A stretch of DNA of 64,000 bases from Streptosporangium brasiliense (GTDB lineage Bacteria > Actinomycetota > Actinomycetes > Streptosporangiales > Streptosporangiaceae). The notes beneath the pieces were generated by a model. That model had not been told where the DNA came from. It ran no database searches and saw only the letters and a list, made by a program, of their open reading frames with translations. A program made the position numbers and the translations under genes. Shown one piece after another: positions 48,869 to 57,916 of the stretch; positions within the stretch are counted from its first letter, which is position 1; each line of letters opens with the position of its first letter. The stretch is taken from NCBI RefSeq assembly GCF_030811595.1, contig NZ_JAUSRB010000002.1:6014001-6078000 (forward strand). Reading direction: 5' to 3'.

Positions 48869-51800
48869 GTGGAATTCCGGATTCTTGGTCCTTTGGAGGT
48901 TCACCACGACGGGGCCTCGGTCGACCTCGGCGGACCACGGCAGCGCGCCGTACTCGCCCGGCTCCTGGCCGCCGGTGGCGGGATCGTCTCCAGCGGCACG
49001 CTGATCGACGACCTGTACGGCGACGCCCCACCGCCGAGTGCGCTGCAGACGCTGCAGTCGTATGTGTCCAACCTGCGCCGGGTCATCGAGCCGCACCGTC
49101 CCCCGCGTGCCCAGCCCCGGCTGCTGATCGGGAGGGCGCCCGGGTATCTCCTCGCGGCGGCGGACGTCGACGCGATCCGCTTCACCGATCTGGTGAACCG
49201 CTCCGAGTCCCGCTCCACGGCTGAGGCGCTGGCTTCGCTGGACGAGGCATTGCGGCTGTGCCGAGGCACGCCGTACGGGGAGTTCTCCGACGAGATCTGG
49301 GCGGTCACCGAGGTGAACCGGCTGCGGGAGCTGCGGCTGGTGGCGATCGAACGGCGGGCGCAGACGCTGCTGGATCTCGGCCGTCCGCAGGCGCTGATTC
49401 CCGACCTGGAGGTGGAGACGGCCGCGAACCCGCTGCGCGAGCGGCTGTGGTGCCTGCTCGCGCTGGGCCTGTACCGCACCGGACGCCAGGCCGACGCGCT
49501 CGCCGTACTGCGTCACGCCGGGAAGGTGCTGGTCGATCAGCTGGGCCTGAACCCGGGACCGGAGCTGCGCGCTCTGGAGGCTGACATCCTCCGGCAGGTC
49601 GAGGCGCTCAGCCCGATCACCGTCGCCCAGGTCGACCTCACCCCTGCGGCTCACCCACTGCGCGGCCGGGAGGAGCAGTTCGCGAAGCTGGCCGCGCTAC
49701 CGGTCCACGGCGGCCTGTCGCTGGCCACGGTGAGCGGTGAAGCCGGCATCGGCAAGACCTGCCTGCTGGAGGCGTTCGGTGACCGGTGCGCAGATCTCGG
49801 CCACCTCGTGCTCTGGGGGCGCTGCCACGACACGCAGGGCACGCCCGCCCTGTGGCCGTGGTCGCAGGTGCTCGGAGCGCTCGACCAGTGCCACCCGGCC
49901 CCCGACCGGCGGGCCATGGCCGGTCTGCTCGACGACGAGCGGCCCACCGGGTCCACCGACGCGGCACTGCTCCGCCGCAACCAGGCCATCGCGCAGTGGC
50001 TGGCCGCGGCCGCGGCCGACCGGCCCCTCGTCATCATCCTGGACGATCTGCAGTGGGCCGATCCGGCCTCGCTCGAACTGCTCAGAGACGTGATCACACT
50101 GCTCCGCGGGCGCGCGGACGCCGTCCCTCTCACGCTGGTGACGGCCCTGCGGGACACGGCCTTCCCCAACGAGTCCGCGCATGACGCGCTGGGCCGGCTC
50201 GCCCGCTACGACTTGCTGCGGATCCGGCTCACGGGTCTCGGCTCCGACGCCGTGCGGGCCGTCGCACGGGACATGGGCGCGGACATGGACGAGGAGGCCT
50301 CCCGCCGCCTGACCGACCAGACCGGTGGCAATCCGTTCTTCGTCCGGGAGACGGCCCGGCTGATGGTCCAGGGGCACACCCCCGACACGGTGCCCATGGC
50401 CGTCGCCGAGCTGGTCCGGCAGCGGCTCGCCGGGCTCGGGCCGCAGGCGGGGGAGGTCCTCGGCGTCGCCGCGGTGATCGGCCGGGACTTCGACCCCGCC
50501 GTCGTCGCGGAGGTCGCCCAGGCCGAGGCGTACCACCTCCTGGACCAGGCGGTCCAGGCCGGGCTGCTCGTGCCGCGCGCCACGCGGATGGCCTTCGCCC
50601 ACGACCTGGTCCGCGAGGCCCTCGTCCGCGACATCCTCCCGCTGCGCAGAGCCGCGATCCACCGCGAGGTGATGACCGCCCTGTCGGCCCGGCCCGGCAC
50701 CGACGTCGCCGTCATCGCCCATCACGCGGTGCAGGCCGGGCCGGCGGCGTACGGCGAGGCGGTGCGCTGGGCCTCGGCGGCGGCCGAGGAGGCGGGCCTG
50801 CGCCTGGCCTACGAGGAGGCCGCGACGTGGTGGAACCTGGCGATCAAGGCTCACGACTCCTCGGCGGGGGACCCCGACAAGCACGTGGAGCTGCTGCTGC
50901 GGCAGGTGCACGCGCTGCTGGAGGCCGGCGACGCCATCGGCGCGCGGCGGGTCAGGGCGGAGGCCGTACGGGCGGCCGGCCGGGCCGAGACGGACCCGGA
51001 ACTCACCGCCCGCGCGCTGACCGCGCTCGGCGCCCCCGCCCTGTGGACGCTCCGCGACCCCTACGAGGCGGTCGAACTGCGGCTGGTGCACCGTTTCGAG
51101 ATCGCGCTGCACGAGCTCCCCGGAGCGGACAGCCCGCTACGGGCCCGCCTGCTGGGCGGCCTGGCCCAGGAGTTCTACGACGGCAGCGACGACCCGCGCG
51201 GCCATGTCCTGTCCGCGCGGGCCGTCGCGATGGCCCGCCGCCTGGACGACCCCCTGCTGCTCATGCAGATGCTCAACGCCCGGCACCTGTCGCTGCCCCA
51301 GCCCCTGCACGTCCCCGAGCTGCTGAAGATCACCGATGAGATCCACGAGCTGGCCGTACGCAGCCGGATGCCGGGGTTCGAGCTGCTCGCCCAGATGATG
51401 TACACCCACAACAGGTTGGAGCTGGCCGACCTGCCCGGCGCCGACCGGGCGGCCGCCCGCTGCGAGGCGCTGCTGGAACGCCTCTCCCTTCCCTGGCCCC
51501 GTTTCCAGCACACCCTGTGGCAGGCCAACCGGCTCGCCCTGGCCGGCCGGTTCCACGACGCGGGGGCACTGCACGACCAGGCCGGACGGCACGCCGAGCG
51601 CATCGGCGTGTGGCACGCGCGCAAGGCGGTGGCCATGGGCCGCATCGCGATGCGCTGCGCGCAGGGCACCATGGCCGAGGCCGGGCCGCTGGTCGACGCG
51701 ATCGCCGGCGTCCACCCGACCATGGAGCACGACGCCCGGATCCTGCACCTGTGCGCCCGGGGTGACCTCACGGAGGCACAGGCGCTGGCGGCCCGCGGCT

Positions 51801-52153
51801 GGACGGCTCCTCCCTTCGACTGGTCATGGCTGTCCATGACCTGCCTGCAAGGGGCGGCGCAGGCGAGGGTCGGCGATCTCACGGCCTGCCGCGAGACCTA
51901 CGCCAGGCTGCTGCCCTACAGGGGACGGATCTCGGCGCTGTCGGCGGTGGTCTGCATGGGCCCGGTGGAGTGGTACCTGACCCTGCTCGCCGTCGCCATG
52001 GGCGACCGTGACGCGACCGGCCGGCACCTCGCCGGGCTCATGCGGCTGGCGGAGCGGAACGGGCTCACCTGGTGGCGCGACCGCGCCGAGGCCGGGCAGC
52101 AGATGCTGCGGCGGCTGTCGGCGGGCGCCTCCTACCAGCTCAGCAAGTGCTGA
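48869..52153 (+). CDS. BTAD/SARP-type transcriptional regulator with AAA ATPase and TPR region
   Basis: A 1094-residue large SARP-like regulator. An OmpR-type DNA-binding domain (1-95; FRILGPLEV, GPRQRAVLARLL, LQSYVSNLRRVI) and BTAD domain (about 100-245) precede a STAND/AAA_16 ATPase with Walker A GEAGIGKT near 290 and Walker B VIILDDLQWAD near 388; a TPR-like helical region extends to the end. The GTG at 48869 is preferred (AGGTGG 5 nt upstream; family start MEFRILG); GTG at 48860 is possible. GGAGGAG before an out-of-frame ATG at 48786 may mark a small upstream frame. It converges with the P450 gene of the terpenoid cluster and is its likely pathway regulator. Confidence 0.9.
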   Translation: MEFRILGPLEVHHDGASVDLGGPRQRAVLARLLAAGGGIVSSGTLIDDLYGDAPPPSALQTLQSYVSNLRRVIEPHRPPRAQPRLLIGRAPGYLLAAADVDAIRFTDLVNRSESRSTAEALASLDEALRLCRGTPYGEFSDEIWAVTEVNRLRELRLVAIERRAQTLLDLGRPQALIPDLEVETAANPLRERLWCLLALGLYRTGRQADALAVLRHAGKVLVDQLGLNPGPELRALEADILRQVEALSPITVAQVDLTPAAHPLRGREEQFAKLAALPVHGGLSLATVSGEAGIGKTCLLEAFGDRCADLGHLVLWGRCHDTQGTPALWPWSQVLGALDQCHPAPDRRAMAGLLDDERPTGSTDAALLRRNQAIAQWLAAAAADRPLVIILDDLQWADPASLELLRDVITLLRGRADAVPLTLVTALRDTAFPNESAHDALGRLARYDLLRIRLTGLGSDAVRAVARDMGADMDEEASRRLTDQTGGNPFFVRETARLMVQGHTPDTVPMAVAELVRQRLAGLGPQAGEVLGVAAVIGRDFDPAVVAEVAQAEAYHLLDQAVQAGLLVPRATRMAFAHDLVREALVRDILPLRRAAIHREVMTALSARPGTDVAVIAHHAVQAGPAAYGEAVRWASAAAEEAGLRLAYEEAATWWNLAIKAHDSSAGDPDKHVELLLRQVHALLEAGDAIGARRVRAEAVRAAGRAETDPELTARALTALGAPALWTLRDPYEAVELRLVHRFEIALHELPGADSPLRARLLGGLAQEFYDGSDDPRGHVLSARAVAMARRLDDPLLLMQMLNARHLSLPQPLHVPELLKITDEIHELAVRSRMPGFELLAQMMYTHNRLELADLPGADRAAARCEALLERLSLPWPRFQHTLWQANRLALAGRFHDAGALHDQAGRHAERIGVWHARKAVAMGRIAMRCAQGTMAEAGPLVDAIAGVHPTMEHDARILHLCARGDLTEAQALAARGWTAPPFDWSWLSMTCLQGAAQARVGDLTACRETYARLLPYRGRISALSAVVCMGPVEWYLTLLAVAMGDRDATGRHLAGLMRLAERNGLTWWRDRAEAGQQMLRRLSAGASYQLSKC

Positions 52154-52168
52154 GCCCGCGGCGGGAGA

Positions 52169-53551
52169 TCAGATCAGCGGGTCCCGAGCCCGCGGCGTGC
52201 GTGGGAGGAGGTCCAGCTCCACCTTCTGCCTGGGGCGCAACGTCACGGCGGGAAAAGGGGTGAAGGGCCCGGCGCCGCGCACCACCGGTCGGAAGCGGCG
52301 CAGGACGGCGGCGATGATCAAGGGAGCTTCCAGGTAGAACAGGTGCCGGCCGAGACACTGGTGCGGGCCGCCGCCGAACGGGAAGTAGGCGTAGCGGTGA
52401 CGGCGCGTGGCGGCGCCGGGCGCGAAGCGTTCCGGGTCGAAGTCGGCCGGCCGGTCCCAGAACTCGTCCAGCCGGTGAGTGGCGTAGGGGCTGATCAGCA
52501 GTTGCGCGCCGGCTTCGATCCGCACTCCGCCGAGCTCGGCGGGTCCGACGGCCGTCCGCGACCAGAGCCAGGCCACCGGATACAGGCGGAGCAGCTCCTG
52601 CAGGACGCTCTTCGTGTAGCGGAGTTCCGGAACATGTGACGGGCGGACCGGGCCGGGGCCGACGACGCGGTCGATCTCGTCGACGAGCCGGGCGTACACC
52701 TCGGGGTGGTCCTTCAGCACCGGCCAGAGCCAGGTGAGGGCCGTCGCCGTGGTCTCGGTGGCCCCCACGTAGATCCCGACGAGGTCGTCCCGTATGCGCC
52801 GGTCCCCGTCCTGGTCAGCGGCGCGGGCCCGGCACAGGGCGGAGACGATGTCCGGCCCCTCGTCGTGCCCGGCCCGCGCCTTGGAGATCAGCGGGTACAC
52901 GACTCCGTCCACCACCGCGGTGGCCGCCGTCACCGCCCGATCTCCCGGCACCCTCACCGAATACGGGATGGACGGCATGAGCAGTCGCAGCCCCATCGAA
53001 GTGGCGGCCGCGTCGAGCGCCGGCGCCAGCAGCTCACCGTCCGCGCGGGAGATCTTGTCCCCGAACAGAGCGCGGACGACGGCCCTGTTCACGATGGCGG
53101 CCATCTCCTCGGCGGCGTCGATCGGGCGCCCGGACCGGGCCACCTCGTCAAGCTCGTCCACGGACTCCGTGACGGCACCCGCCAGGCCCTCCGCCAGCGA
53201 CGCCACATACCGTGCGGTGAACAAGGGCTGAAGGATCTTCCGGCTGGACTCCCACGCCGGCCCCTCTCCGATGACGGTGGTGCCGAGAACGCGCCGGAGC
53301 GGGCGCCAGAACATCCCCTCCCGCGCGAATTCGGACCAGCCGCCGCGCATGACCTGCTGCACGTGGTCGGGGTGGGTCACCAGGTAAGGCCGGAACGGTC
53401 CGAGACCGAGGCGGACCACCTCGCCCCGCGCCTCCCCGCCGATCTCGGCGAGCGCCTTCAACGGACCCCTCGCAAGCCTCCGCAGCACCCGGTGGAAAGG
53501 GATGGCCGCGGCCCGCCGGACCAGCGTGTCACCACCGTCATGGACGGACAT
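52169..53551 (-). CDS. Cytochrome P450 of the terpenoid cluster
   Basis: A 460-residue soluble P450 monooxygenase. I-helix VGATETTAT (oxygen activation, about 262-270), ExxR at E319-R322 in QELLRLYP, and the heme-binding loop FPFGGGPHQCLG with cysteine ligand C399. No membrane anchor, so it needs separate ferredoxin partners, none encoded here. It probably hydroxylates or otherwise oxidises the terpene scaffold. GGAGAG precedes the ATG at 53551. Last gene of the minus operon, 56 bp after the UbiA gene. Confidence 0.93.
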   Translation of the reverse strand: MSVHDGGDTLVRRAAAIPFHRVLRRLARGPLKALAEIGGEARGEVVRLGLGPFRPYLVTHPDHVQQVMRGGWSEFAREGMFWRPLRRVLGTTVIGEGPAWESSRKILQPLFTARYVASLAEGLAGAVTESVDELDEVARSGRPIDAAEEMAAIVNRAVVRALFGDKISRADGELLAPALDAAATSMGLRLLMPSIPYSVRVPGDRAVTAATAVVDGVVYPLISKARAGHDEGPDIVSALCRARAADQDGDRRIRDDLVGIYVGATETTATALTWLWPVLKDHPEVYARLVDEIDRVVGPGPVRPSHVPELRYTKSVLQELLRLYPVAWLWSRTAVGPAELGGVRIEAGAQLLISPYATHRLDEFWDRPADFDPERFAPGAATRRHRYAYFPFGGGPHQCLGRHLFYLEAPLIIAAVLRRFRPVVRGAGPFTPFPAVTLRPRQKVELDLLPRTPRARDPLI

Positions 53552-53607
53552 CTTCTCTCCGCATCCTCGTCGTCGCCTCCCGGGAGACATCCACCGCCCG
53601 GGTCTTC

Positions 53608-54552
53608 TCACAGCACGAACATCCCGCTCAGCAGCACGTAGCAGAACATGTAGGTGTAGAGCATGTAGGTGCGGTGGTCGTCTCCGGCCCCGCGCAGCCG
53701 GATGACCCGCCAGGCGATCCTCCAGCACACGGTGGCGAGGAAGAACGCGCACACGGCGGCCGTGAGGGGTTCCCCCTCGGGCGCGTAGAGGACGGGCGCG
53801 AGCAGGAGCGGCATCGCGGCCATGACCACTGCCAGGTGACGCCGGGTCGCGTCCTCCCCGAACAGCAGGGGGAGCGTCCGGCGGCCCGCCAGCCGGTCGC
53901 CCGCCATGTCCCGCAGGTCCTGGACGTGCATCCCGGCGCCCCCGATGATCACCGATACGGCGAGGATCCACCGCCAAGCGGTGCCGTCCAGCGGACCGGC
54001 CGTCGTCCAGGCGGCGGCGAGCTGGACGATCGTGCCCAGGACCATGCACAGGTTCTTGGCGGGCCCCCAGCGGCTCCAGCCGGCGAAGTTGTGCAGGACC
54101 GTCACCGCCAGCCACGCGAACGTCCATCCGGGCACGCCGAGCAGGAGCCCCGTGACAGCGAACGCGGCCGTCGCCGCCCACCAGCGGAGCCACGCGCCCG
54201 CGACGGTCACCGCCCCGCTCGCCAGCGGCCGGTCCGGCTTGTTGACGCGGTCCTCCTCGACCCCGGAGATCTGGTTGGACACGCAGAAGGTGTAGAGGTA
54301 CAGGAGCGCCCACACAGTGCTCCTCCCCGCGGCCGCCAGAGCGGAGGCCGGCGGCAGCCCGTGGTGGACGGCCGCCGCGCCCCCGAACAGCCAGACGGGG
54401 ATGACCGTGCTGCTGAGATCCCGGTAGACGAACCGCCAGGTCACAACGGCCTCGTGGAGCACCCGGGAGAGCGCCGCCGGGCGGGCGGCGGGTCGGTGCG
54501 CCTGTCGCGAGCCGGCCGTCACCGCCTGTCCGCTTCCGCCCGAGAAAGTCAT
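53608..54552 (-). CDS. UbiA family membrane prenyltransferase
   Basis: A 314-residue polytopic enzyme with eight to nine hydrophobic segments. The first Asp-rich motif is N93...D101...D107 within NQISGVEEDRVNKPDRPLAS (canonical NxxxDxxxD, here loosened); the second is D212, D215 and D219 in HVQDLRDMAGDR. These motifs bind Mg2+ and prenyl diphosphate; the family transfers the chain to an aromatic or other acceptor, though a few members act as terpene cyclases. The ATG at 54552 starts 8 bp after the preceding stop. Here it should use the product of the cluster's polyprenyl diphosphate synthase. Confidence 0.88.
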   Translation of the reverse strand: MTFSGGSGQAVTAGSRQAHRPAARPAALSRVLHEAVVTWRFVYRDLSSTVIPVWLFGGAAAVHHGLPPASALAAAGRSTVWALLYLYTFCVSNQISGVEEDRVNKPDRPLASGAVTVAGAWLRWWAATAAFAVTGLLLGVPGWTFAWLAVTVLHNFAGWSRWGPAKNLCMVLGTIVQLAAAWTTAGPLDGTAWRWILAVSVIIGGAGMHVQDLRDMAGDRLAGRRTLPLLFGEDATRRHLAVVMAAMPLLLAPVLYAPEGEPLTAAVCAFFLATVCWRIAWRVIRLRGAGDDHRTYMLYTYMFCYVLLSGMFVL

Positions 54553-54560
54553 GGGTCGCC

Positions 54561-55280
54561 TCACCCCACCGGCTGCGGCGCATCCCGGCCCACGTAGGCC
54601 GGATAGCGGGTGAGCAGCCACAGGTAGATCACGCTCAGCGCCGTCGTGACCGTCCCGGCGGCGTGGTAGACCGGGGCGGCGAAGGCGTCCGACATCAGCG
54701 GCAGGAACATGAAGAAGTAGGCGTTCAACAGCACCAGGGCGATCGCGATCAGGAACGACTGTCCCTCGCGGCTGCGCCGCCTGAGCAGCAGGGGGATGTA
54801 CCACACGATGGCGACGATGATCGTGGTGGAGAAGGTGAGCAGGAACAGCGGGTCGCCCAGGTGGGTGTAGACGAACCACAGCAGCACGATGACCGCCGCC
54901 TGCATCGCGGCGTAGGCGACGACGTACTGACGCGGGTCGAGGCCGGGGAAGAGTTCCCGGCGGCCGAACTTGAGCGTCTGGTAGTGGACCACGCACTCCA
55001 GCACGCTGAAGACCAGGAGAGCGGCCCAGAACATCTTGAACAGCCAGTGGTCCACCTCGTTGAACCAGTGGTCGAAGAGGACGACGAACAGCACGTCGTG
55101 CGCGAAGAAATACATGTTGGCGAACACCGGGACGGCGAATGTCCTGTGCCGGAATCCCAGCCGGATGCCCTCGATGTACAGCAGGTAGGCGCCGGTGTTG
55201 GCGATCGCCCCGGCCAAGAGCACCGTCGCCGGATGCGCGTCGATGTTGGTCAGCACTTCCGGGACCTGGTAGACGTCCAT
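54561..55280 (-). CDS. Seven-helix membrane protein resembling Pyr4/PaxB-type terpene cyclases
   Basis: A 239-residue integral membrane protein with seven predicted helices, a size and topology matching membrane terpene cyclases of fungal meroterpenoid and indole-diterpene pathways and their bacterial relatives. The segment YIEGIRLGFRHRTFAVP followed by FANMYFFAHD resembles the family pattern in which an N...WE motif supplies the essential glutamate; here D62 occupies that place, and D198 in PLMSDAF is a candidate second acid. This assignment is from pattern and context, not certain. The ATG at 55280 (GAGGAA close by) is 22 bp after ispH. An unknown membrane protein is the alternative. Confidence 0.6.
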   Translation of the reverse strand: MDVYQVPEVLTNIDAHPATVLLAGAIANTGAYLLYIEGIRLGFRHRTFAVPVFANMYFFAHDVLFVVLFDHWFNEVDHWLFKMFWAALLVFSVLECVVHYQTLKFGRRELFPGLDPRQYVVAYAAMQAAVIVLLWFVYTHLGDPLFLLTFSTTIIVAIVWYIPLLLRRRSREGQSFLIAIALVLLNAYFFMFLPLMSDAFAAPVYHAAGTVTTALSVIYLWLLTRYPAYVGRDAPQPVG

Positions 55281-55302
55281 TTCCTCTTCCGATCCGGTGC
55301 GA

Positions 55303-56268
55303 TCAGTCTTCTCGGGTCCGCGACCTGCGGATGTCGGCTCTGAGTTCCTGCGGCAGGGCGAACACGGTGGTCTCCCGCGTGGCGGCCACCTCCGACACGT
55401 CGGTGAACCCGTGGCCGGCCAGCCGGTCGAGCACGTCCTCGACCAGTCCGGCCGGGACCGAGGCGCCCGCCGTGACACCCACCGTGTCCGCCTCCAGCAG
55501 CCACGTCTCGTCGATCTGGTGGGCGAAGTCGACCAGGTACGCGGCACGGGCGCCCGCGCCGAGGGCCACCTCGCGCAGACGCAGCGAGTTCGAGGAGTTG
55601 CCCGAGCCCACGACGACGACCACGTCGCAGGAGGGCGCGATCTGCTTCACCGCCTGCTGCCGGTTCTGGGTGGCGTAGCAGATGTCGTCACTCGGCGGCG
55701 ACTGCAGGAGCGGGAAGCGTTCCCTGAGCCGCTCCACCGCCTGCATCGTCTCGTCCACCGAGAGCGTGGTCTGCGACAGCCAGGCCACCTTCGCCGGGTC
55801 GCGGACCGTGACGCCGGCCACGTCCTGCGGGCCGTCGACCACGTGGATGCGGTCCGGCGCCTGACCGGTGGTGCCGACCACCTCCTCGTGCCCCTGATGC
55901 CCGATGAGGAGGATGTCGTAGTCCTCGGCGGCGAACCGGCGCGCCTCGTTGTGCACCTTGGTCACCAGCGGACAGGTCGCGTCGATGGTCCTCAGCGCCC
56001 GCGCGGCGGCCGAGGAGTGCACCTCCGGTGCCACGCCGTGCGCGGAGAAGACGACCACGGCGCCCTCGGGCACCTCATGGTTGTCCTCGACGAAGACGGC
56101 GCCGCGGGCCTTCAGGGTCTCGACCACGTGCCGGTTGTGCACGATCTCCTTACGTACGTAGACCGGTGGCCCGTACACGTCGAGGGCCTTCTCCACGGCC
56201 TGCACGGCGCGGTCCACACCGGCGCAGTAACCGTGCGGCCTGGCCAGTAGCACGCGCTTGGGACTCAT
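55303..56268 (-). CDS. ispH: 4-hydroxy-3-methylbut-2-enyl diphosphate reductase
   Basis: A 321-residue [4Fe-4S] enzyme making IPP and DMAPP, last step of the MEP pathway. The three cluster cysteines are C15 (GYCAGVDRA), C99 ([10 protein letters not shown]) and C197 ([10 protein letters not shown]); H44 (EIVHN) and H77 (SAHGV) bind the diphosphate and E129 lies in [17 protein letters not shown] is 8 nt before the ATG at 56268. It is the first gene of the minus operon; a housekeeping ispH is expected elsewhere, so this copy probably boosts precursor supply for the cluster. Confidence 0.95.
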   Translation of the reverse strand: MSPKRVLLARPHGYCAGVDRAVQAVEKALDVYGPPVYVRKEIVHNRHVVETLKARGAVFVEDNHEVPEGAVVVFSAHGVAPEVHSSAAARALRTIDATCPLVTKVHNEARRFAAEDYDILLIGHQGHEEVVGTTGQAPDRIHVVDGPQDVAGVTVRDPAKVAWLSQTTLSVDETMQAVERLRERFPLLQSPPSDDICYATQNRQQAVKQIAPSCDVVVVVGSGNSSNSLRLREVALGAGARAAYLVDFAHQIDETWLLEADTVGVTAGASVPAGLVEDVLDRLAGHGFTDVSEVAATRETTVFALPQELRADIRRSRTRED

Positions 56269-56851
56269 CGTCCCCGCCTCCTTCACACACGGCTTCGAAG
56301 TCCGGTTCACAAGGTGGGAGAACCGGTTCACAAGGGTTCACAGGCTGATGAGGACGTCGTCGGGATGCGCGTGGCGGGCGAGCGCGCGCAGGATCTCCCG
56401 AATCTCCATGCTGATTCGAGCCGGTCGCGCCGGAGTGAGGGCTCGCGGATCTCCGGGTGCGCGTATATCGGCCAACACGGTCGTGCGCTTTCCTTTCGGC
56501 TCGCTCTTCGCGGTCGGGAAACGCCTGCAGATGCCGGGACCTCCGCGGATCTCACGGGGCCGGACGACCGGCACACGATCTCCCCGTGCGCTTGGGAACC
56601 GCTCAAGACGACTTGGGGCGGCCTGTGGGAGGAGGTCGCCGGCGGGCCGGTACGACGACGGGCAGCGCCGGCCCGCCGGAAGCTCCCGCCGACCGGTTCC
56701 GCCGGTGAGCCCGGTCCGTCCCCTTTCGGCGGCCGGGCGAGGAAGCGCTCCCGGTCACTCCAAGCGGTTCACAAGAACCGTAAGACAGCGTGACGCCGTC
56801 CCGTCATGCCCGGTTCTCGCCCTCCAGTGGGCCGCTCCCAGGAGACTCCCG
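56269..56851. promoter_or_regulatory. Divergent promoter region of the terpenoid cluster with GTTCACA repeats
   Basis: 583 bp without a supported gene. GTTCACA elements (GTTCACAAGG in full twice) begin at 56305, 56326 and 56336, spaced 21 and 10 bp, so on one helix face, 37-76 bp upstream of ispH. A fourth, GTTCACAAG, is at 56767, 85 bp upstream of the polyprenyl synthase, inside CGGTT-CACAAG-AACCG. Direct repeats at about one or two helical turns are what OmpR-like SARP proteins bind, so the adjacent BTAD regulator is the obvious candidate. Confidence 0.65.
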
Positions 56852-57916
56852 ATGTTTCTTGAGCACGGTAGAACGTCGACACCCGACATCCATGGCCGGA
56901 TACCGTCCCCACGGCCGTGTGACACCCATCCCCGCCTCACCGCCCCCGTGGACGTGGACGAGCTGGTGCGCCCGGCTCTCCGCCAGGCCGTCGCCACCCT
57001 TCCCGAACCGGTCCGGCAGGTCGCGGACTACCATCTCGGCCTGTCCGGCGGCTCCGCCGTCGCCGCGGGCAAGGCGCTGCGTTCGGCGCTGGTGCTGGCC
57101 GGATGCCGTGCCGTCGGCGGAGACGTACGGCGCGCGGTCCCGGGCGCGGTGGCCGTGGAGCTGGTCCATGAGTTCTCCCTGCTGCACGACGACGTGATCG
57201 ACGAGGACCGCGTGCGGCGGCACCGCCCCGCGGCGTGGGTGCGGTTCGGAACGGGCCAGGCCGTACTGGCCGGTGACGCCATGTGGGCACTGGCGCTGCG
57301 GACGCTGAGCCAGACGCACGACGCGGCGGCACTTGAGGTGCTGATCCGGACGCTGACCGACCTGATGCGCGGACAGAGCCAGGACGTGGCGTTCGCCAAC
57401 CGCGGCGACATCACCGTCGAGGAGTACCGGTCGATGGCGGAGGGCAAGACCGGGGCGCTGCTCGGCGGGGCGTGCGCCATCGGAGCGCTCCTGGGCGGAT
57501 CGTCGGCGGACCGCGCGGAGGAACTCGGGCGGTTCGGCCGGCACCTCGGGATCGCCTTCCAGTGCGCCGACGACGTGCTGGGCATCTGGGGCCGCGCCGA
57601 GCGCACCGGCAAGCCGGTGGGCAGCGACATCGCCGCGCGCAAGAAGACCTTCCCGGTGCTCGCCGCGCTGGCCCACCCGGGGGAGGCGGGCCGCTCCCTC
57701 GCCGAGATGTACCACCGGCCGCAGCCCCCGAGTCCGCAGGAGTGCGTGCTGATGACCGATCTGGTCGAACGGGCCGGCGGCCGGATCGAGGCCGAGGCGG
57801 AGGCGGAGACCCAGATCGGCGCCGCGCTGGCCTGTCTGGACCGCGCCGAGCCCGGCCCGGCGGCCCGCGCGGAACTGGCCATGATCGCGTCCTGGGCGGT
57901 GCGCCGTGACCGCTGA
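56852..57916 (+). CDS. Polyprenyl (geranylgeranyl-type) diphosphate synthase
   Basis: A 354-residue trans-prenyl transferase. The first aspartate-rich motif is D113-D114-V-I-D117 in LLHDDVIDED followed by RVRRHRPA; the second is D240-D241 in FQCADDVLGIWG. Lysines in GKALRSAL and ARKKTFP bind diphosphates. In actinomycete diterpenoid clusters such proteins make geranylgeranyl diphosphate; exact chain length cannot be read from sequence here. AGGAGA lies 6 nt before the ATG at 56852. First gene of the plus operon; its end overlaps the next GTG by 11 bases. Confidence 0.93.
   Translation: MFLEHGRTSTPDIHGRIPSPRPCDTHPRLTAPVDVDELVRPALRQAVATLPEPVRQVADYHLGLSGGSAVAAGKALRSALVLAGCRAVGGDVRRAVPGAVAVELVHEFSLLHDDVIDEDRVRRHRPAAWVRFGTGQAVLAGDAMWALALRTLSQTHDAAALEVLIRTLTDLMRGQSQDVAFANRGDITVEEYRSMAEGKTGALLGGACAIGALLGGSSADRAEELGRFGRHLGIAFQCADDVLGIWGRAERTGKPVGSDIAARKKTFPVLAALAHPGEAGRSLAEMYHRPQPPSPQECVLMTDLVERAGGRIEAEAEAETQIGAALACLDRAEPGPAARAELAMIASWAVRRDR

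Noticed and set aside
48786-49004. A 72-codon frame with a GGAGGAG ribosome site overlapping the start of the BTAD regulator
   Set aside because: Beyond 48869 it is only an alternate frame of the regulator and its product resembles nothing known. At most a short upstream frame affecting translation; mentioned under the regulator.
56269-56851. Frames in the divergent promoter region extending the prenyl synthase upstream to about 56258
   Set aside because: The extension lacks family similarity and crosses the repeated regulatory motifs; AGGAGA fixes the start at 56852.
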